Part shown: one piece after another, positions 1 to 8,667 of the stretch | Position numbering within the stretch: position 1 is the stretch's first letter | How the letters are laid out: each line of letters starts with the position of its first letter | NCBI GenBank assembly: GCA_016196065.1 | Contig: JACPYL010000018.1 | Coordinates: forward strand, 246,185 to 296,919 | Direction of reading: 5' to 3' | DNA length: 50,735 nt | Source: Acidobacteriota bacterium | GTDB taxonomy: Bacteria > Acidobacteriota > Terriglobia > Terriglobales > Acidobacteriaceae | Made by a program: the position numbers and the translations under genes | Notes under the pieces: model-generated | The model's input: only the letters and a program-made list of their open reading frames with translations | Database searches by the model: none | What the model was told of the DNA's origin: nothing

Positions 1-318
1 TCCCAGATTCTTGCCTGGCAACTTCTTTCCGCCCTGCATGACGGAAGGCCAGAAAACATTATGGGCAACCTTGTCGCTGTTCAGGAAATCGACTGTGGTC
101 CCAACCAGAACGACCGTGATGTGCGGTTGGAAGAGCAACCCTTTTTGATCGATCACTGGATGCTCCGCCGGTACGGGGAACGTCTTGCCTGCGATTGCGT
201 CGACGTAAACTGCGGATTCGCCCGCCACTCCGGAAACTTTCCCGCTGATTGTGCCGGCAAAGGCACTAACCGAGAAGGCCACGACCAGAACTACCATGAT
301 GGCAAGATTCTTATTCAT
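1..318 (-). CDS. Secreted plastocyanin-like cupredoxin (partial, runs off window start)
   Basis: Read from an ATG at 318 toward position 1, this frame stays open for 106 codons and leaves the window, so the C-terminus is missing. It begins MNKNLAIMVVLVVAFSVSAFAG, a clear Sec signal peptide. The mature part has the features of periplasmic cupredoxin-fold proteins: a short beta-strand lead (VYVDAIAGKTFPVPAEHPVID), then FQPHITVVLVGTTVDFLNSDKVAHNVFWPS, where the His of AHNVFWPS is the expected first copper ligand. The remaining Cys/His/Met ligands would lie outside the window. A GAGG Shine-Dalgarno precedes the ATG. It lies 56 bp downstream of the heme-porin gene on the same strand, suggesting co-transcription and a shared role in periplasmic electron transfer. 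Copper binding itself is inferred. Confidence 0.75.
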   Translation of the reverse strand, partial: MNKNLAIMVVLVVAFSVSAFAGTISGKVSGVAGESAVYVDAIAGKTFPVPAEHPVIDQKGLLFQPHITVVLVGTTVDFLNSDKVAHNVFWPSVMQGGKKLPGKNLG

Positions 319-340
319 TATTGACCTCGTAGGGAATGGC

Positions 341-363
341 CAGGGGAGATGGAATCTCCCCTG
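341..363 (-). other. Perfect intergenic hairpin between porin-cytochrome and cupredoxin genes
   Basis: CAGGGGAGAT (341-350), loop GGA (351-353), ATCTCCCCTG (354-363): a perfect 10-bp stem with a 3-nt loop, directly after the stop of the upstream minus-strand gene and before the Shine-Dalgarno of the next one. No T-tract follows on the minus strand, so it is more likely an mRNA processing or stability element or an attenuator than an intrinsic terminator. Confidence 0.6.
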
Positions 364-374
364 GGCTAGGTTTT

Positions 375-1880
375 CTAGAATGCAAAGTCCAGTCCCGCTA
401 CAGCGGAGTTGGTGCGGAAGGGGCCGGTAATTCGCTCGCCAGTATCAGGATTGATGACGATCTGTTCTGGCCGTATCTGATACTCAAACGCCGCCTTGAT
501 GTTGGCGTGAATCAGAAACTGTATGCCCGGCGTGATGCGTTGTCGGGTGGAATGGAACGGGGAGAAGAAACCTCCTCCATCCTCTCCATTCAGACGGTCG
601 GAAGCTGAGTTCACGTTGTCCCACCGCAGGATCGTCATCATCCAGGGAGTGGCAAGGTAGTCTGCTTCCAAAAATCCGCCGCCGAAGTGGATCGACGGCC
701 CGGCGGCGAAGGGCGATGGTGCATCCACGATGATCTGATTTCTGTCGTGACCGTACATGTACAAGCCGAGGAGATTAAAGTTGCGGTAGTTGAAGGTGAA
801 ATTACCACCCACCCGGTAGAACGGTTCTCGCGCCGTGAAGACGGTATCGCCGGCGGTGATCCGTTGCACGGAGCGTCCGTAGAAGGCGAAGGTGCCAACG
901 TCGATGTAGGTGTGGTCGCGAGGCCCGGTTGCGCCAGCGGCCTGAATCCCTTCGCGGCTTTCTTTATCCCGCTCCAGGTTGAGGCGGTAGCTAAAGCGGC
1001 CGTACAGGTCCTTAAAATTTGAGTCGGAGGAGAACGCGTCGCCACCGGGACCGACATTGGCTCCATCGGCAACCGTCCCACTCGTATTCTGGTTTACCAG
1101 CGCGAGGGAATAGTGATAACCGCCATAAGTGTGGCCACCGCTGAATTCAATTCCCTGGGCGGCGTTGGCCATCGCAAAGCCGTTGTTGACGAAATCGCTT
1201 CCAGTCCCGATGTTAGGTTGATCGAAGATGTCCCAACCGCTGAGATTCCAGGTGCGTGCCTGGCTGAAGGGCAGGTCCAGCTCAAATTGTCCGATACGAA
1301 GATTCAGTAAATCCTTGGGTAGCTTTAGAAAGCGGCCCACGTTGACAAACTTCAGGTAGGCATCCCCCATGCCACCGTCGGCACCCGAGCCGCCAACGGC
1401 AAGATCGTCGTCAATCCAAAAGGCGACGTCGCTCCCGAAATTTCCAGCCATGAAGATACTCAAGGTCCCGTTCTGAAAGTCGGTTCGCGGGATAAACTGG
1501 CCAACCTGTCCTGGAAACTGGCGATTGAAATTGTTCCGGTTCTTGCTCAATACCTGGAAGAAGGTGGAGTAGCGGAAACCAAGCGGCGGCAAGCCGGGGA
1601 TCGTACCCGGCCAGATGCTATGCGGCCAATTGTCCTTTTGAGCGGGCGCGCCGAGCATGACCGGCGGAATCTTCATGAAAGTCTCGTCGTCCTTCGGAAA
1701 CTTGAAGCCGCCGTCTTTGAATGCCTTCCCGAAATCGTTCAGCTTCGGAAAATCCACGTGGCAGGTACTGCATGACGTACCGTACTGACGTGAAAAGGCA
1801 GGAATAGCATGGCTGTAAGACGCCGCTGCCAATACCCAGACAAAAACAGCCGCTCCGGCTGTCCAATACTTGCGCCGCAT
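375..1880 (-). CDS. Outer-membrane porin-like protein with one N-terminal c-type heme motif
   Basis: 501 aa. A signal peptide (about residues 1-25, cleavage near SHA-IPAF) is followed at residues 37-41 by CSTCH, a single covalent c-heme site, in the context GTSCSTCHVDFPKLNDFGKAFKDGGF. That phrase is typical of a short cytochrome-like segment at the N-terminus of predicted outer-membrane proteins. The rest is rich in alternating aromatic and polar strands, and the chain ends GLDFAF with a terminal Phe, as in outer-membrane beta-barrels. Start: ATG at 1880 with AAGGAG seven bases upstream. The likely role is an outer-membrane conduit carrying heme, possibly in extracellular or periplasmic electron transfer. 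I cannot tell the partner or direction. The cupredoxin gene follows on the same strand. Four GTGAC/GTCAC half-sites lie 91-125 bp upstream. The single heme is unlike multiheme porin-cytochrome conduits. Confidence 0.75.
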   Translation of the reverse strand: MRRKYWTAGAAVFVWVLAAASYSHAIPAFSRQYGTSCSTCHVDFPKLNDFGKAFKDGGFKFPKDDETFMKIPPVMLGAPAQKDNWPHSIWPGTIPGLPPLGFRYSTFFQVLSKNRNNFNRQFPGQVGQFIPRTDFQNGTLSIFMAGNFGSDVAFWIDDDLAVGGSGADGGMGDAYLKFVNVGRFLKLPKDLLNLRIGQFELDLPFSQARTWNLSGWDIFDQPNIGTGSDFVNNGFAMANAAQGIEFSGGHTYGGYHYSLALVNQNTSGTVADGANVGPGGDAFSSDSNFKDLYGRFSYRLNLERDKESREGIQAAGATGPRDHTYIDVGTFAFYGRSVQRITAGDTVFTAREPFYRVGGNFTFNYRNFNLLGLYMYGHDRNQIIVDAPSPFAAGPSIHFGGGFLEADYLATPWMMTILRWDNVNSASDRLNGEDGGGFFSPFHSTRQRITPGIQFLIHANIKAAFEYQIRPEQIVINPDTGERITGPFRTNSAVAGLDFAF

Positions 1881-1940
1881 AGCGTTCTCCTTGATACAAA
1901 CCTGAAATGAAAGTCTTTGTCAGCCCCAACCCGATGGCCG

Positions 1941-2005
1941 CGATTGTCGAACAGCAATAACAATCGGGCGGTGACTCAGGTCACTCTTGCATGTGACCTC
2001 GTCAC
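1941..2005. promoter_or_regulatory. Cluster of Crp/Fnr-like palindromic half-sites upstream of the heme-porin gene
   Basis: Four half-sites alternate within 35 bp: GTGAC (1971-1975), GTCAC (1980-1984), GTGAC (1993-1997), GTCAC (2001-2005). The first pair gives GTGA-N6-TCAC, the Crp-family core. The second pair has a 5-bp spacer between GTGA and TCAC. The inner pair forms AGGTCAC...GTGACCT (7-bp arms, 1978-1999). A separate dyad, CGATTGT (1941-1947) and ACAATCG (1960-1966), lies just inside. This suggests control of the heme-porin/cupredoxin pair by a Crp/Fnr-family regulator. Binding is inferred. Confidence 0.5.
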
Positions 2006-2006
2006 G

Positions 2007-2372
2007 ATGGGCAATGCGATTAAGGTTTGAACTGCCGGACCGTTGCGCCTGATGCAGTCACGCAAAAACTCAAAAGGGTTAGGCTCGCGCGGGCTCTTGA
2101 CGACAGCGATTGGATCGCCGAATTCTTTCTATGGCGAGGTTGAGGAACATCAGTCTCTACGATTTTTTCGGGGGCCAGACCGGACGTCGTTGTCGGACCT
2201 GATGGCAAGACCAGGGTCTTACGCCGAAGGGCACCCATCAGCGCGCGCAGGTTCTAGATCTTGCTGTTGCGGTGCGCGAGCCGTAAGGATGGCTGGGTGA
2301 GCACAGCGAGGATGCACGCGACAAAAGACTCGCAGCGAAATCTTCTCTATCTTCCTCAAATGGTTGATTGGA
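2007..2372. other. Intergenic stretch before the element, no gene recognised
   Basis: 366 bp between the regulatory cluster and the left attachment repeat. Short open frames exist on both strands, but none has a convincing start, composition or recognisable sequence. It is chromosomal flank outside the inserted element. Confidence 0.4.
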
Positions 2373-2420
<48 letters not shown>

Positions 2421-2505
2421 GAAGTTAACGAAGTTCTATCTCATTGATTCGCTTAGCTTGGCTCTGCGTCACAGACCACGGTTTTACCCTGTTTTCGGCA
2501 GGTAA

Positions 2506-2536
2506 TTGACCCAAATATTGACCCAAGTTTGACCCC
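2506..2536 (+). repeat. TTGACCC direct repeats at the left end (candidate integrase arm sites)
   Basis: Three tandem copies: TTGACCCAA (2506), TTGACCCAA (2518) and TTGACCCC (2529), spaced 12 and 11 bp. Two more copies lie at the right end (18878 and 18888) in the same top-strand orientation. The direct-repeat pattern near both att sites fits arm-type binding sites of a tyrosine integrase or excisionase. Function is inferred. Confidence 0.5.
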
Positions 2537-2564
2537 ATTGTTTTTGTTGCTGTTTGGGAGCGCA

Positions 2565-4970
2565 CTAGGGGCGGATTTGAACTCGAACACGTGCCTCGAT
2601 CTCTTCGTGAATAGGGATTGCGGCTCCGATTACTTCTATCGAAATAGCTACTGCGTAGCGCTGTAGAAATCCTTCATCTTGTTTTTCTTTCGAGAGCCAG
2701 CCTCGGCGCCCTACCACCGCCAGGTATAGTTCTTCCGCGAAATCTGCGGCTGTTGCCTCAAACCAGTCTTTTTGGGCGGTGCCGCGTGTTCTTAACCGCT
2801 TGCCGATTGTCCAGTTCCAATCGCCTATAGGTTGTTCTTCAGCAGGTTCGTCGTCCTCGTCTGAGCGTTTCGTAGCGCATCGTTGGCGAAATTGTTGTAA
2901 GGTCTCGTCTCGCTTCGAAAAACTCCATTCCAGGATAGTGCCGCGGTACTTGGCGTTTGTTTTGCGAACCGGAGGTCGATAACTGAGGCTCACAGAGACG
3001 CGGAGCATAATTTCGGGATTTGCTTCAAACAGATTCGTCGGAAAGGGAATGCGGAAGAATTGTGCGTGTCCGATGCGAATTTCATCCTCAATTATTATGA
3101 GGCAACGTTCTGCTCCGGGACTGAGCGCACGTTCCTCCTTGGGAACACCATAACCGAAAACTCGTGCGGTCTCCGACACGCTGTTCAGTCGTTGGGGCCA
3201 CATAGCACTACCAACGATCAGCGCTCTAATTAGATCAACTGAGGCATTGGGAAGCTGTTCTGCGATGCGACCGCAAAGATGAGAGACTCTCGCGGCTGCG
3301 TAACTGGTCCCGGTTGCAAAACGAACTAGGCGGCCTTCTGTCGCGTAGAAGGCGTTCGCAACCGCGACATCGCTATACTGCGGTCTTGTCGTTACCAGCC
3401 GGTTCCCGTCGTCTACATACCAGTTGCCACCTTCTTCCACCACCTCAGGTTTTATTTCGTTAAGGAACCCGAAACCACTCCGAGTGAATGGGGATGGCGA
3501 ACTGTCTTGTGCTACAGGTCTGTAGCCGAAAGCTTGCGCCTGATGGAAATTCGCGACGGCGGTGGGAACGTATGCGCCTACCGTGATCACGCTTATCGCT
3601 TGTGATGGATTTCTAAGACGACATCTGTCTTCCAATATGTAGTTGGGATGTCCCGGGTTTATTGTCCACTGGGCGACCTGAGCAAGCGTTGGCGTGATCT
3701 GGCCGTCAATGTTGCCACTGGACACAATGAATAGAAACCCGTTCCCGCCATTGTCGAACGTCAGATCATCGAGGGTTTCGGCCCAAACTGACATCCTCGC
3801 TTTGTTGTACGGGGCGCGACTGGCGATGGAATGGTTGAGGACACGCGAATTGTGCTCCTCCAAGGCATAGGTCGTAATAGAGGGTATGATCTCGTGGACG
3901 ACGGCAGTGTCTGGCACTGAAGTTTGGTCATCGAGGAGTCTAGCCAAGAGGACACGCACTGGCTTACTAGGATCGCGCGGCCGAAGTAAGGCTTCTCGCA
4001 GCGAGCCCAGGGCAACAATACTTGTTATTGCGGTACCGTGCCCATCTCGACCTCCTTCGAGCGTCGTACCCCCGATAAACGATCGGTGTCTCTGATCTCG
4101 AACCGCAGGCTCAATTAGGGGTTGCTGCGGAATTATTCCGGAGTCGATAACGGTGACTACTGGGTCGCCTAAGGCCGGACGTTGAAAATTGGGGAGGTTC
4201 GGCTCAGGAATATCGTGAAGTTCCATCCCCTCTCGTTCCACAACTGGCGGCAAATCGACGAAGGTGACAAGCGGATGCGAATTCAACAGGTCCGCAATTA
4301 AAACGCCAGAAGCTTGTACTCGGTACACAGCATAATCATTCCCGATTCGAGGACCGTTTCCCACTATTTGAGCTCCGCCTTGGTGCAAATAGTTATTGAA
4401 CGCATCGCGGCGCTGTTGTCCTTCTTCCGCTTCGCGTCCCGCTGCGATTTCGACGTCCACGAAATACCTCGCGACGGGGTCAAGGGGTGTCAACGCAAGC
4501 TCATCTCCCATCTTGTCGATGTTTTGCGCGGGTGTGACTTCCTCCAAGTTGAATACAGGACGCACACCCGGCTTGCGGCGTCCGGTTGGTGTGCGATCAT
4601 CGAGTCTGAAATGTTCAATTGCGGCGTCCAGTGCTTGAACGTTAGGATCGCGAGAAAGCATGACCAAAGAGCCGTCGCGTCGCTGCTCTATGACTTCTAA
4701 TCTCCAACCCTTGGGGATTTCTTCGCGTTCAAGTAGTGGCTTACCAGAGGCTGTTGTGGCGGTTTTAAGAACGAGCTGTACCTTGTCGGGGATTGGTGGC
4801 AAGTCGGCTGGACGATTAGCTCTCGCGGCTTCGTAGTCGCGTACCGCCTCAGTGAGTTCTCGTCTTAGTAAAGCTCCGTGTTGCGCTTGATTGCGAGCGG
4901 GCAGCGCCCTATTTCGGGCCGTGGCGTGGCGCTCTTCGTCGCTAAACCGAGGCAATCTTATATGCGGCAT
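2565..4970 (-). CDS. ietS: Subtilisin-like serine protease, IetS-like (S8 family)
   Basis: 801 aa, no signal peptide, so cytoplasmic. The S8 triad is visible: Asp in VVTVIDSGI (about residue 273), His in GRDGHGTAI (about 310) and Ser in GTSYAAARVSHL (about 553). A long N-terminal region of about 260 residues precedes the protease domain, and about 200 residues of beta-rich sequence follow. Its ATG starts at the base after the TAA of the upstream AAA ATPase gene, so the two are translationally coupled. A stand-alone cytoplasmic subtilase paired with this kind of AAA ATPase is the architecture of ietAS, described first as a plasmid-stability pair in Agrobacterium and later as an anti-phage system. 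Its position at the end of an integrated element with a restriction system supports a defense role. The symbol is by architecture only. Confidence 0.85.
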   Translation of the reverse strand: MPHIRLPRFSDEERHATARNRALPARNQAQHGALLRRELTEAVRDYEAARANRPADLPPIPDKVQLVLKTATTASGKPLLEREEIPKGWRLEVIEQRRDGSLVMLSRDPNVQALDAAIEHFRLDDRTPTGRRKPGVRPVFNLEEVTPAQNIDKMGDELALTPLDPVARYFVDVEIAAGREAEEGQQRRDAFNNYLHQGGAQIVGNGPRIGNDYAVYRVQASGVLIADLLNSHPLVTFVDLPPVVEREGMELHDIPEPNLPNFQRPALGDPVVTVIDSGIIPQQPLIEPAVRDQRHRSFIGGTTLEGGRDGHGTAITSIVALGSLREALLRPRDPSKPVRVLLARLLDDQTSVPDTAVVHEIIPSITTYALEEHNSRVLNHSIASRAPYNKARMSVWAETLDDLTFDNGGNGFLFIVSSGNIDGQITPTLAQVAQWTINPGHPNYILEDRCRLRNPSQAISVITVGAYVPTAVANFHQAQAFGYRPVAQDSSPSPFTRSGFGFLNEIKPEVVEEGGNWYVDDGNRLVTTRPQYSDVAVANAFYATEGRLVRFATGTSYAAARVSHLCGRIAEQLPNASVDLIRALIVGSAMWPQRLNSVSETARVFGYGVPKEERALSPGAERCLIIIEDEIRIGHAQFFRIPFPTNLFEANPEIMLRVSVSLSYRPPVRKTNAKYRGTILEWSFSKRDETLQQFRQRCATKRSDEDDEPAEEQPIGDWNWTIGKRLRTRGTAQKDWFEATAADFAEELYLAVVGRRGWLSKEKQDEGFLQRYAVAISIEVIGAAIPIHEEIEARVRVQIRP

Positions 4971-5993
4971 TTATGAAGAAACGCTAGGATTCGATACTCT
5001 CTCAAGACGATGGAGATCAGCTGCCCTAGCGCGCTCAAGGGCATCTCGGAACATGCCATTCGTTATGAGGATTTCACCAGCGAGGGCCATGGTCTTTACG
5101 GAATCTGTAACGACGCGATTGACAGTGGAGAACGAACACCCTAAGCACCAAGAGGCTGCATCACGAATATTGAATCCTTCCAGTTTGAAGCCGCCAAGTC
5201 GCATTGTGAGGTATTGCTCTAATTCTTTTTCGTTGGGCTGGGGAAAATAAACAGCGTCGTCGAAACGTCGCCAAAGCGCGTAGTCTAGTAGGTTCTCGTA
5301 GTTCGTTGCCGCAACGATGGGGCCTCGTCCATCATAGTTATCCAGTAGCTGCAGGAAACTGTTCACTACTCTTTTTAGCTCGCCTACATCGTTTCGATCA
5401 TCACGATGTTTGCCTATGGCGTCAAACTCATCGAAGAAAAGAACTCCGACGCCAGCTCTCGCGTAGTCAAAGACCCGCCTCAGATTAGAGGCCGTTTCCC
5501 CCAAATAAGACCCGATAAGGCTGTCGAAGCGCACGTAGAGCAGCGGTAGCTGCATCTCGGCAGCGATGATTTCAGCACAGAGGGTCTTTCCATTGCCTGG
5601 GGGACCAAAAAAAAGGAGCTTGAGCTTGGGAACCAATCCGTATCGTGCTAGTACTTCGCGTTTCGCGAACTCATGGAGAAACCTGTTGATACGCGAATTA
5701 GTCTCATCTCGCAAAACGATGTCGTCCAGAGACTTGGTGGGCCGCCGTACGTCAATCAGTGGCACTCCTTCAGCTTTGCTTCGCGGTACCGCATCGGTTA
5801 TTGCTTTATCAGCACTGTCGCGGCCAAGAGGAGACCCTAGGGAGCTCAATAGCAATCTCTGTAGCTCATCCGCTAGTTTGGTATGGCCTTGTTTCCTCTC
5901 GGAGTGGATGAGTTGCCTCACACTCGACAGGAATGTTTTCTCGTCTCTAGTACGAAAGCTTCTCACGATGCGCAATATGAGCTCTTTGTTCAT
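4971..5993 (-). CDS. ietA: AAA+ ATPase, IetA-like partner of the subtilase
   Basis: About 340 aa from the ATG at 5993; the frame extends to a GTG at 6041 (356 aa). I prefer the ATG because no Shine-Dalgarno precedes the GTG, while AGGTGA lies upstream of the ATG, though at a long spacing. Walker A is GPPGNGKT (about residues 130-137), Walker B FFDEFDAIG (about 185-193), with a sensor-1 Asn in VAATNYENLL and an arginine-rich DYALWRRFDD segment, so it is a classical AAA ATPase. The N-terminal helical part (MNKELILRIVRSFRTRDEK) is like that of other ATPases paired with subtilases. In the Agrobacterium ietAS pair the ATPase acts as antitoxin to the protease; here that is inferred. It is divergent from hsdM. 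Confidence 0.85.
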   Translation of the reverse strand: MNKELILRIVRSFRTRDEKTFLSSVRQLIHSERKQGHTKLADELQRLLLSSLGSPLGRDSADKAITDAVPRSKAEGVPLIDVRRPTKSLDDIVLRDETNSRINRFLHEFAKREVLARYGLVPKLKLLFFGPPGNGKTLCAEIIAAEMQLPLLYVRFDSLIGSYLGETASNLRRVFDYARAGVGVLFFDEFDAIGKHRDDRNDVGELKRVVNSFLQLLDNYDGRGPIVAATNYENLLDYALWRRFDDAVYFPQPNEKELEQYLTMRLGGFKLEGFNIRDAASWCLGCSFSTVNRVVTDSVKTMALAGEILITNGMFRDALERARAADLHRLERVSNPSVSS

Positions 5994-6041
5994 GCGATCA
6001 ACGTATTCACCTACACAATATGCACCAAATTGAGGCTCCAC

Positions 6042-6222
6042 GACTCAAAAACTTTGCATGGAGGAGCTTAATTGTAATATGCCCCGCAGCTGCTTTTCTC
6101 CCACGCGTCAAGCGTGAAGCTCTTGCGGCTCTGGTATGCAATAATTCGCTTTTCGTTCCACGCTGATCACATGGGGGCGCTTAGGCGTCTCGTCCTCGAC
6201 TTGACTGTCGCTAAGGGAAACA
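6042..6222. other. Divergent promoter region between ietA and hsdM
   Basis: This gap must hold promoters for the ietAS pair (leftward) and the hsd operon (rightward). I see no strong palindrome or unambiguous -35/-10 pair. AAGGGAAACA directly before the hsdM ATG supplies a usable ribosome-binding site. Confidence 0.4.
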
Positions 6223-8667
6223 ATGGCTCTTAAGAAATCACAGCTTTACAGTTCACTCTGGGCTAGCTGCGACGAGTTGCGCGGCGGCATGGATGCTTCG
6301 CAGTATAAGGACTACGTCCTCACTCTGCTGTTCATGAAGTACGTCTCAGACAAGTACGCCGGTAAAGCCGACGGTGCCATTGAGGTTCCCGCGGGCGGGG
6401 GCTTCGCCGATATGGTGGCTCTGAAGGGAAAGAAGGACATCGGGGAGGGAATCGACAAGATCATCAGCAAGCTTGCGGAAGCTAACGGGCTGAAAGGCGT
6501 GATCGATGTAGCAAGCTTCAATGATGATGACAAGCTCGGCAAGGGTTCGGAGATGGTTGACCGCCTGTCCAAACTGGTTGGCATTTTCGAAACGCTCGAT
6601 TTCGGCGCGAATCGAGCCGAAGGCGATGATCTGCTTGGCGACGCCTACGAATACCTCATGCGGCACTTCGCGACCGAATCGGGCAAGAGCAAAGGTCAGT
6701 TCTACACGCCAGCCGAGGTGTCGCGAATCATGGCGAAGGTCGTGGGTATCGGCCCCCAGACGAAGCCCCATGACACAATTTACGACCCGACTTGCGGCTC
6801 TGGTTCCTTGTTGTTGAAAGCTGCCGATGAAGCGCCTCGTGGAATGTCGATTTACGGCCAAGAAAACGATCTCGCTACTTGGGCTTTAGCGCGCATGAAT
6901 ATGTTCCTGCACGGCCACGCGACGGCAGACCTCTGGAAAGGCAACACCCTGTCTGCCCCATATTTTAAGAAGAAGGATGGGAGTCTGGAAACCTTCGACT
7001 TCGCAGTAGCAAATCCTCCGTTTTCGGCGAAATCCTGGTCGAACGGCGTAAATGTCTCGAACGACGAATTCAAACGGTTCGAGTATGGAGTACCCCCAAC
7101 CAAGAATGGGGACTTCGCATTCCTGCTTCATCTAATCAAATCGCTGAAGAGCACCGGCAAGGGCGCAATCATCCTTCCTCACGGCGTTCTCTTTCGTGGC
7201 AATAAGGAAGCCGACATCCGCCGCAACTTGATCAAGCAGGGCTATATCAAGGGCATCATCGGACTGCCCCCGAACCTTTTTTACGGCACGGGCATTCCCG
7301 CCTGCATCGTCGTCATCGACAAGGAAAATGCTCACGCCCGCACCGGCATCTTCATGATCGATGCGAGCAAGGCGTTTGTGAAGGACGGCAACAAGAACCG
7401 CTTGCGAGCGCAGGACATTCACAAGATCGTCGATGTGTTCAACCGGCAGCTTGAGTGGCCTCACTATTCTCGTATGGTGCCGGTTTCGGAAATCGCAAGC
7501 CCTACTAATGATTACAACCTGAACATCCCGCGATACATCGATTCATCGGAGCTGGAAGACTTGCACGATCTGGACGCTCACCTGCACGGTGGAATTCCGA
7601 ACCGCGATGTTGACGCGCTGAGTATTTACTGGCAAGTCTTCCCTTCATTGCGCGCGGAGCTTTTCGAAGCTGGTGACCGAGCAGGCTATAGCCGTGCCAA
7701 AGTAGAAACGCAGAAGGTCAAGCCGACCATCTTGAGGCACCCGGAGTTCGCGGCATATTCGCAGAAGGTCGCTGCGATCTTTGATGAGTGGCGAAATGCG
7801 CATGAGGTGATGCTCAAGAAGCTCAGGGAAGGCGCCAAGCCAAAGTTGGTCATTCTTAAATTGTCGGAAGATTTGTTACAGCGGTTCAGCCCGTTGCCAC
7901 TGCTCGACAACTACGACGCTTACCAGCGGCTTATGGACTACTGGACTGGAGTCATGCAAGACGATGTTTACCTGATCGGCTCGGACGGCTGGGTTGAGGC
8001 TGCCAAGCCGCGACTTGCTATTGACAACAAAGAGAAGAACATCCGAGAGACACCCGATCTGACGGTCGAGCGCAAGAAGTACAAGATGGATCTAATTCCA
8101 CCAAAGCTGATCGTCGCTCGCTATTTTGCGCCGCAACAAGCCGAGGTGGGTCAGCTGGAGCTAAAGCGTGAGGCCGCCGATCTCGCGCTGGAGGAGTTCG
8201 TAGAAGAGAACAATGGAGAGGAGGGTCTGCTCGAGGCCGGAAAAACCGACAAGGGCACATTGACGAAGGCCAGCCTCAGCGAACGGCTCAGGGAAATAGA
8301 GAACGACGCGGAAAGTGAAGAAGAGAAGAAAGTGCTTACTCGATGCCTTCAGTTGATGGAGACTGAGGCTGTCGCAAGCAAGGCGGTAAAAGAATCGCAG
8401 GCTTACCTCGACGCTTCAGTCCTCACCCAATATGCGAAACTCACCGACTCAGAGATCAGGGATCTAGTTGTTGACGACAAGTGGCTTGCGGTATTACAGG
8501 GCGCAATGAAGGATGAAATTCAACGCCTGACACAGGCTTTGACCGACCGTGTTAAAGAATTGGAGGAGCGCTATATCGTGACACTCTCTGAACTGGAGAA
8601 CGCGATCAGCGAGCTGAGCGATAGGGTAAAAGCTCATCTGAAAGAAATGGGTCAGGTTGTCGCATGA
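6223..8667 (+). CDS. hsdM: Type I restriction-modification system, DNA adenine methyltransferase subunit
   Basis: 814 aa. The N-terminal HsdM helical domain (about residues 8-130) is followed by the N6-adenine methyltransferase domain with SAM-binding motif I DPTCGSGSLLLKA (about 188-200) and catalytic motif IV NPPF (about 264-267). QFYTPAEVSRIMAKV, typical of HsdM, lies between. It methylates adenine in the recognition sequence set by HsdS and forms the M2S and R2M2S complexes. At 814 aa it is much longer than the roughly 500-aa type IA/IC subunits. The extra C-terminal part (after about 440) is charged and ends in a likely coiled coil (residues 640-810). The stop overlaps the hsdS start in ATGA. 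Confidence 0.95.
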   Translation: MALKKSQLYSSLWASCDELRGGMDASQYKDYVLTLLFMKYVSDKYAGKADGAIEVPAGGGFADMVALKGKKDIGEGIDKIISKLAEANGLKGVIDVASFNDDDKLGKGSEMVDRLSKLVGIFETLDFGANRAEGDDLLGDAYEYLMRHFATESGKSKGQFYTPAEVSRIMAKVVGIGPQTKPHDTIYDPTCGSGSLLLKAADEAPRGMSIYGQENDLATWALARMNMFLHGHATADLWKGNTLSAPYFKKKDGSLETFDFAVANPPFSAKSWSNGVNVSNDEFKRFEYGVPPTKNGDFAFLLHLIKSLKSTGKGAIILPHGVLFRGNKEADIRRNLIKQGYIKGIIGLPPNLFYGTGIPACIVVIDKENAHARTGIFMIDASKAFVKDGNKNRLRAQDIHKIVDVFNRQLEWPHYSRMVPVSEIASPTNDYNLNIPRYIDSSELEDLHDLDAHLHGGIPNRDVDALSIYWQVFPSLRAELFEAGDRAGYSRAKVETQKVKPTILRHPEFAAYSQKVAAIFDEWRNAHEVMLKKLREGAKPKLVILKLSEDLLQRFSPLPLLDNYDAYQRLMDYWTGVMQDDVYLIGSDGWVEAAKPRLAIDNKEKNIRETPDLTVERKKYKMDLIPPKLIVARYFAPQQAEVGQLELKREAADLALEEFVEENNGEEGLLEAGKTDKGTLTKASLSERLREIENDAESEEEKKVLTRCLQLMETEAVASKAVKESQAYLDASVLTQYAKLTDSEIRDLVVDDKWLAVLQGAMKDEIQRLTQALTDRVKELEERYIVTLSELENAISELSDRVKAHLKEMGQVVA

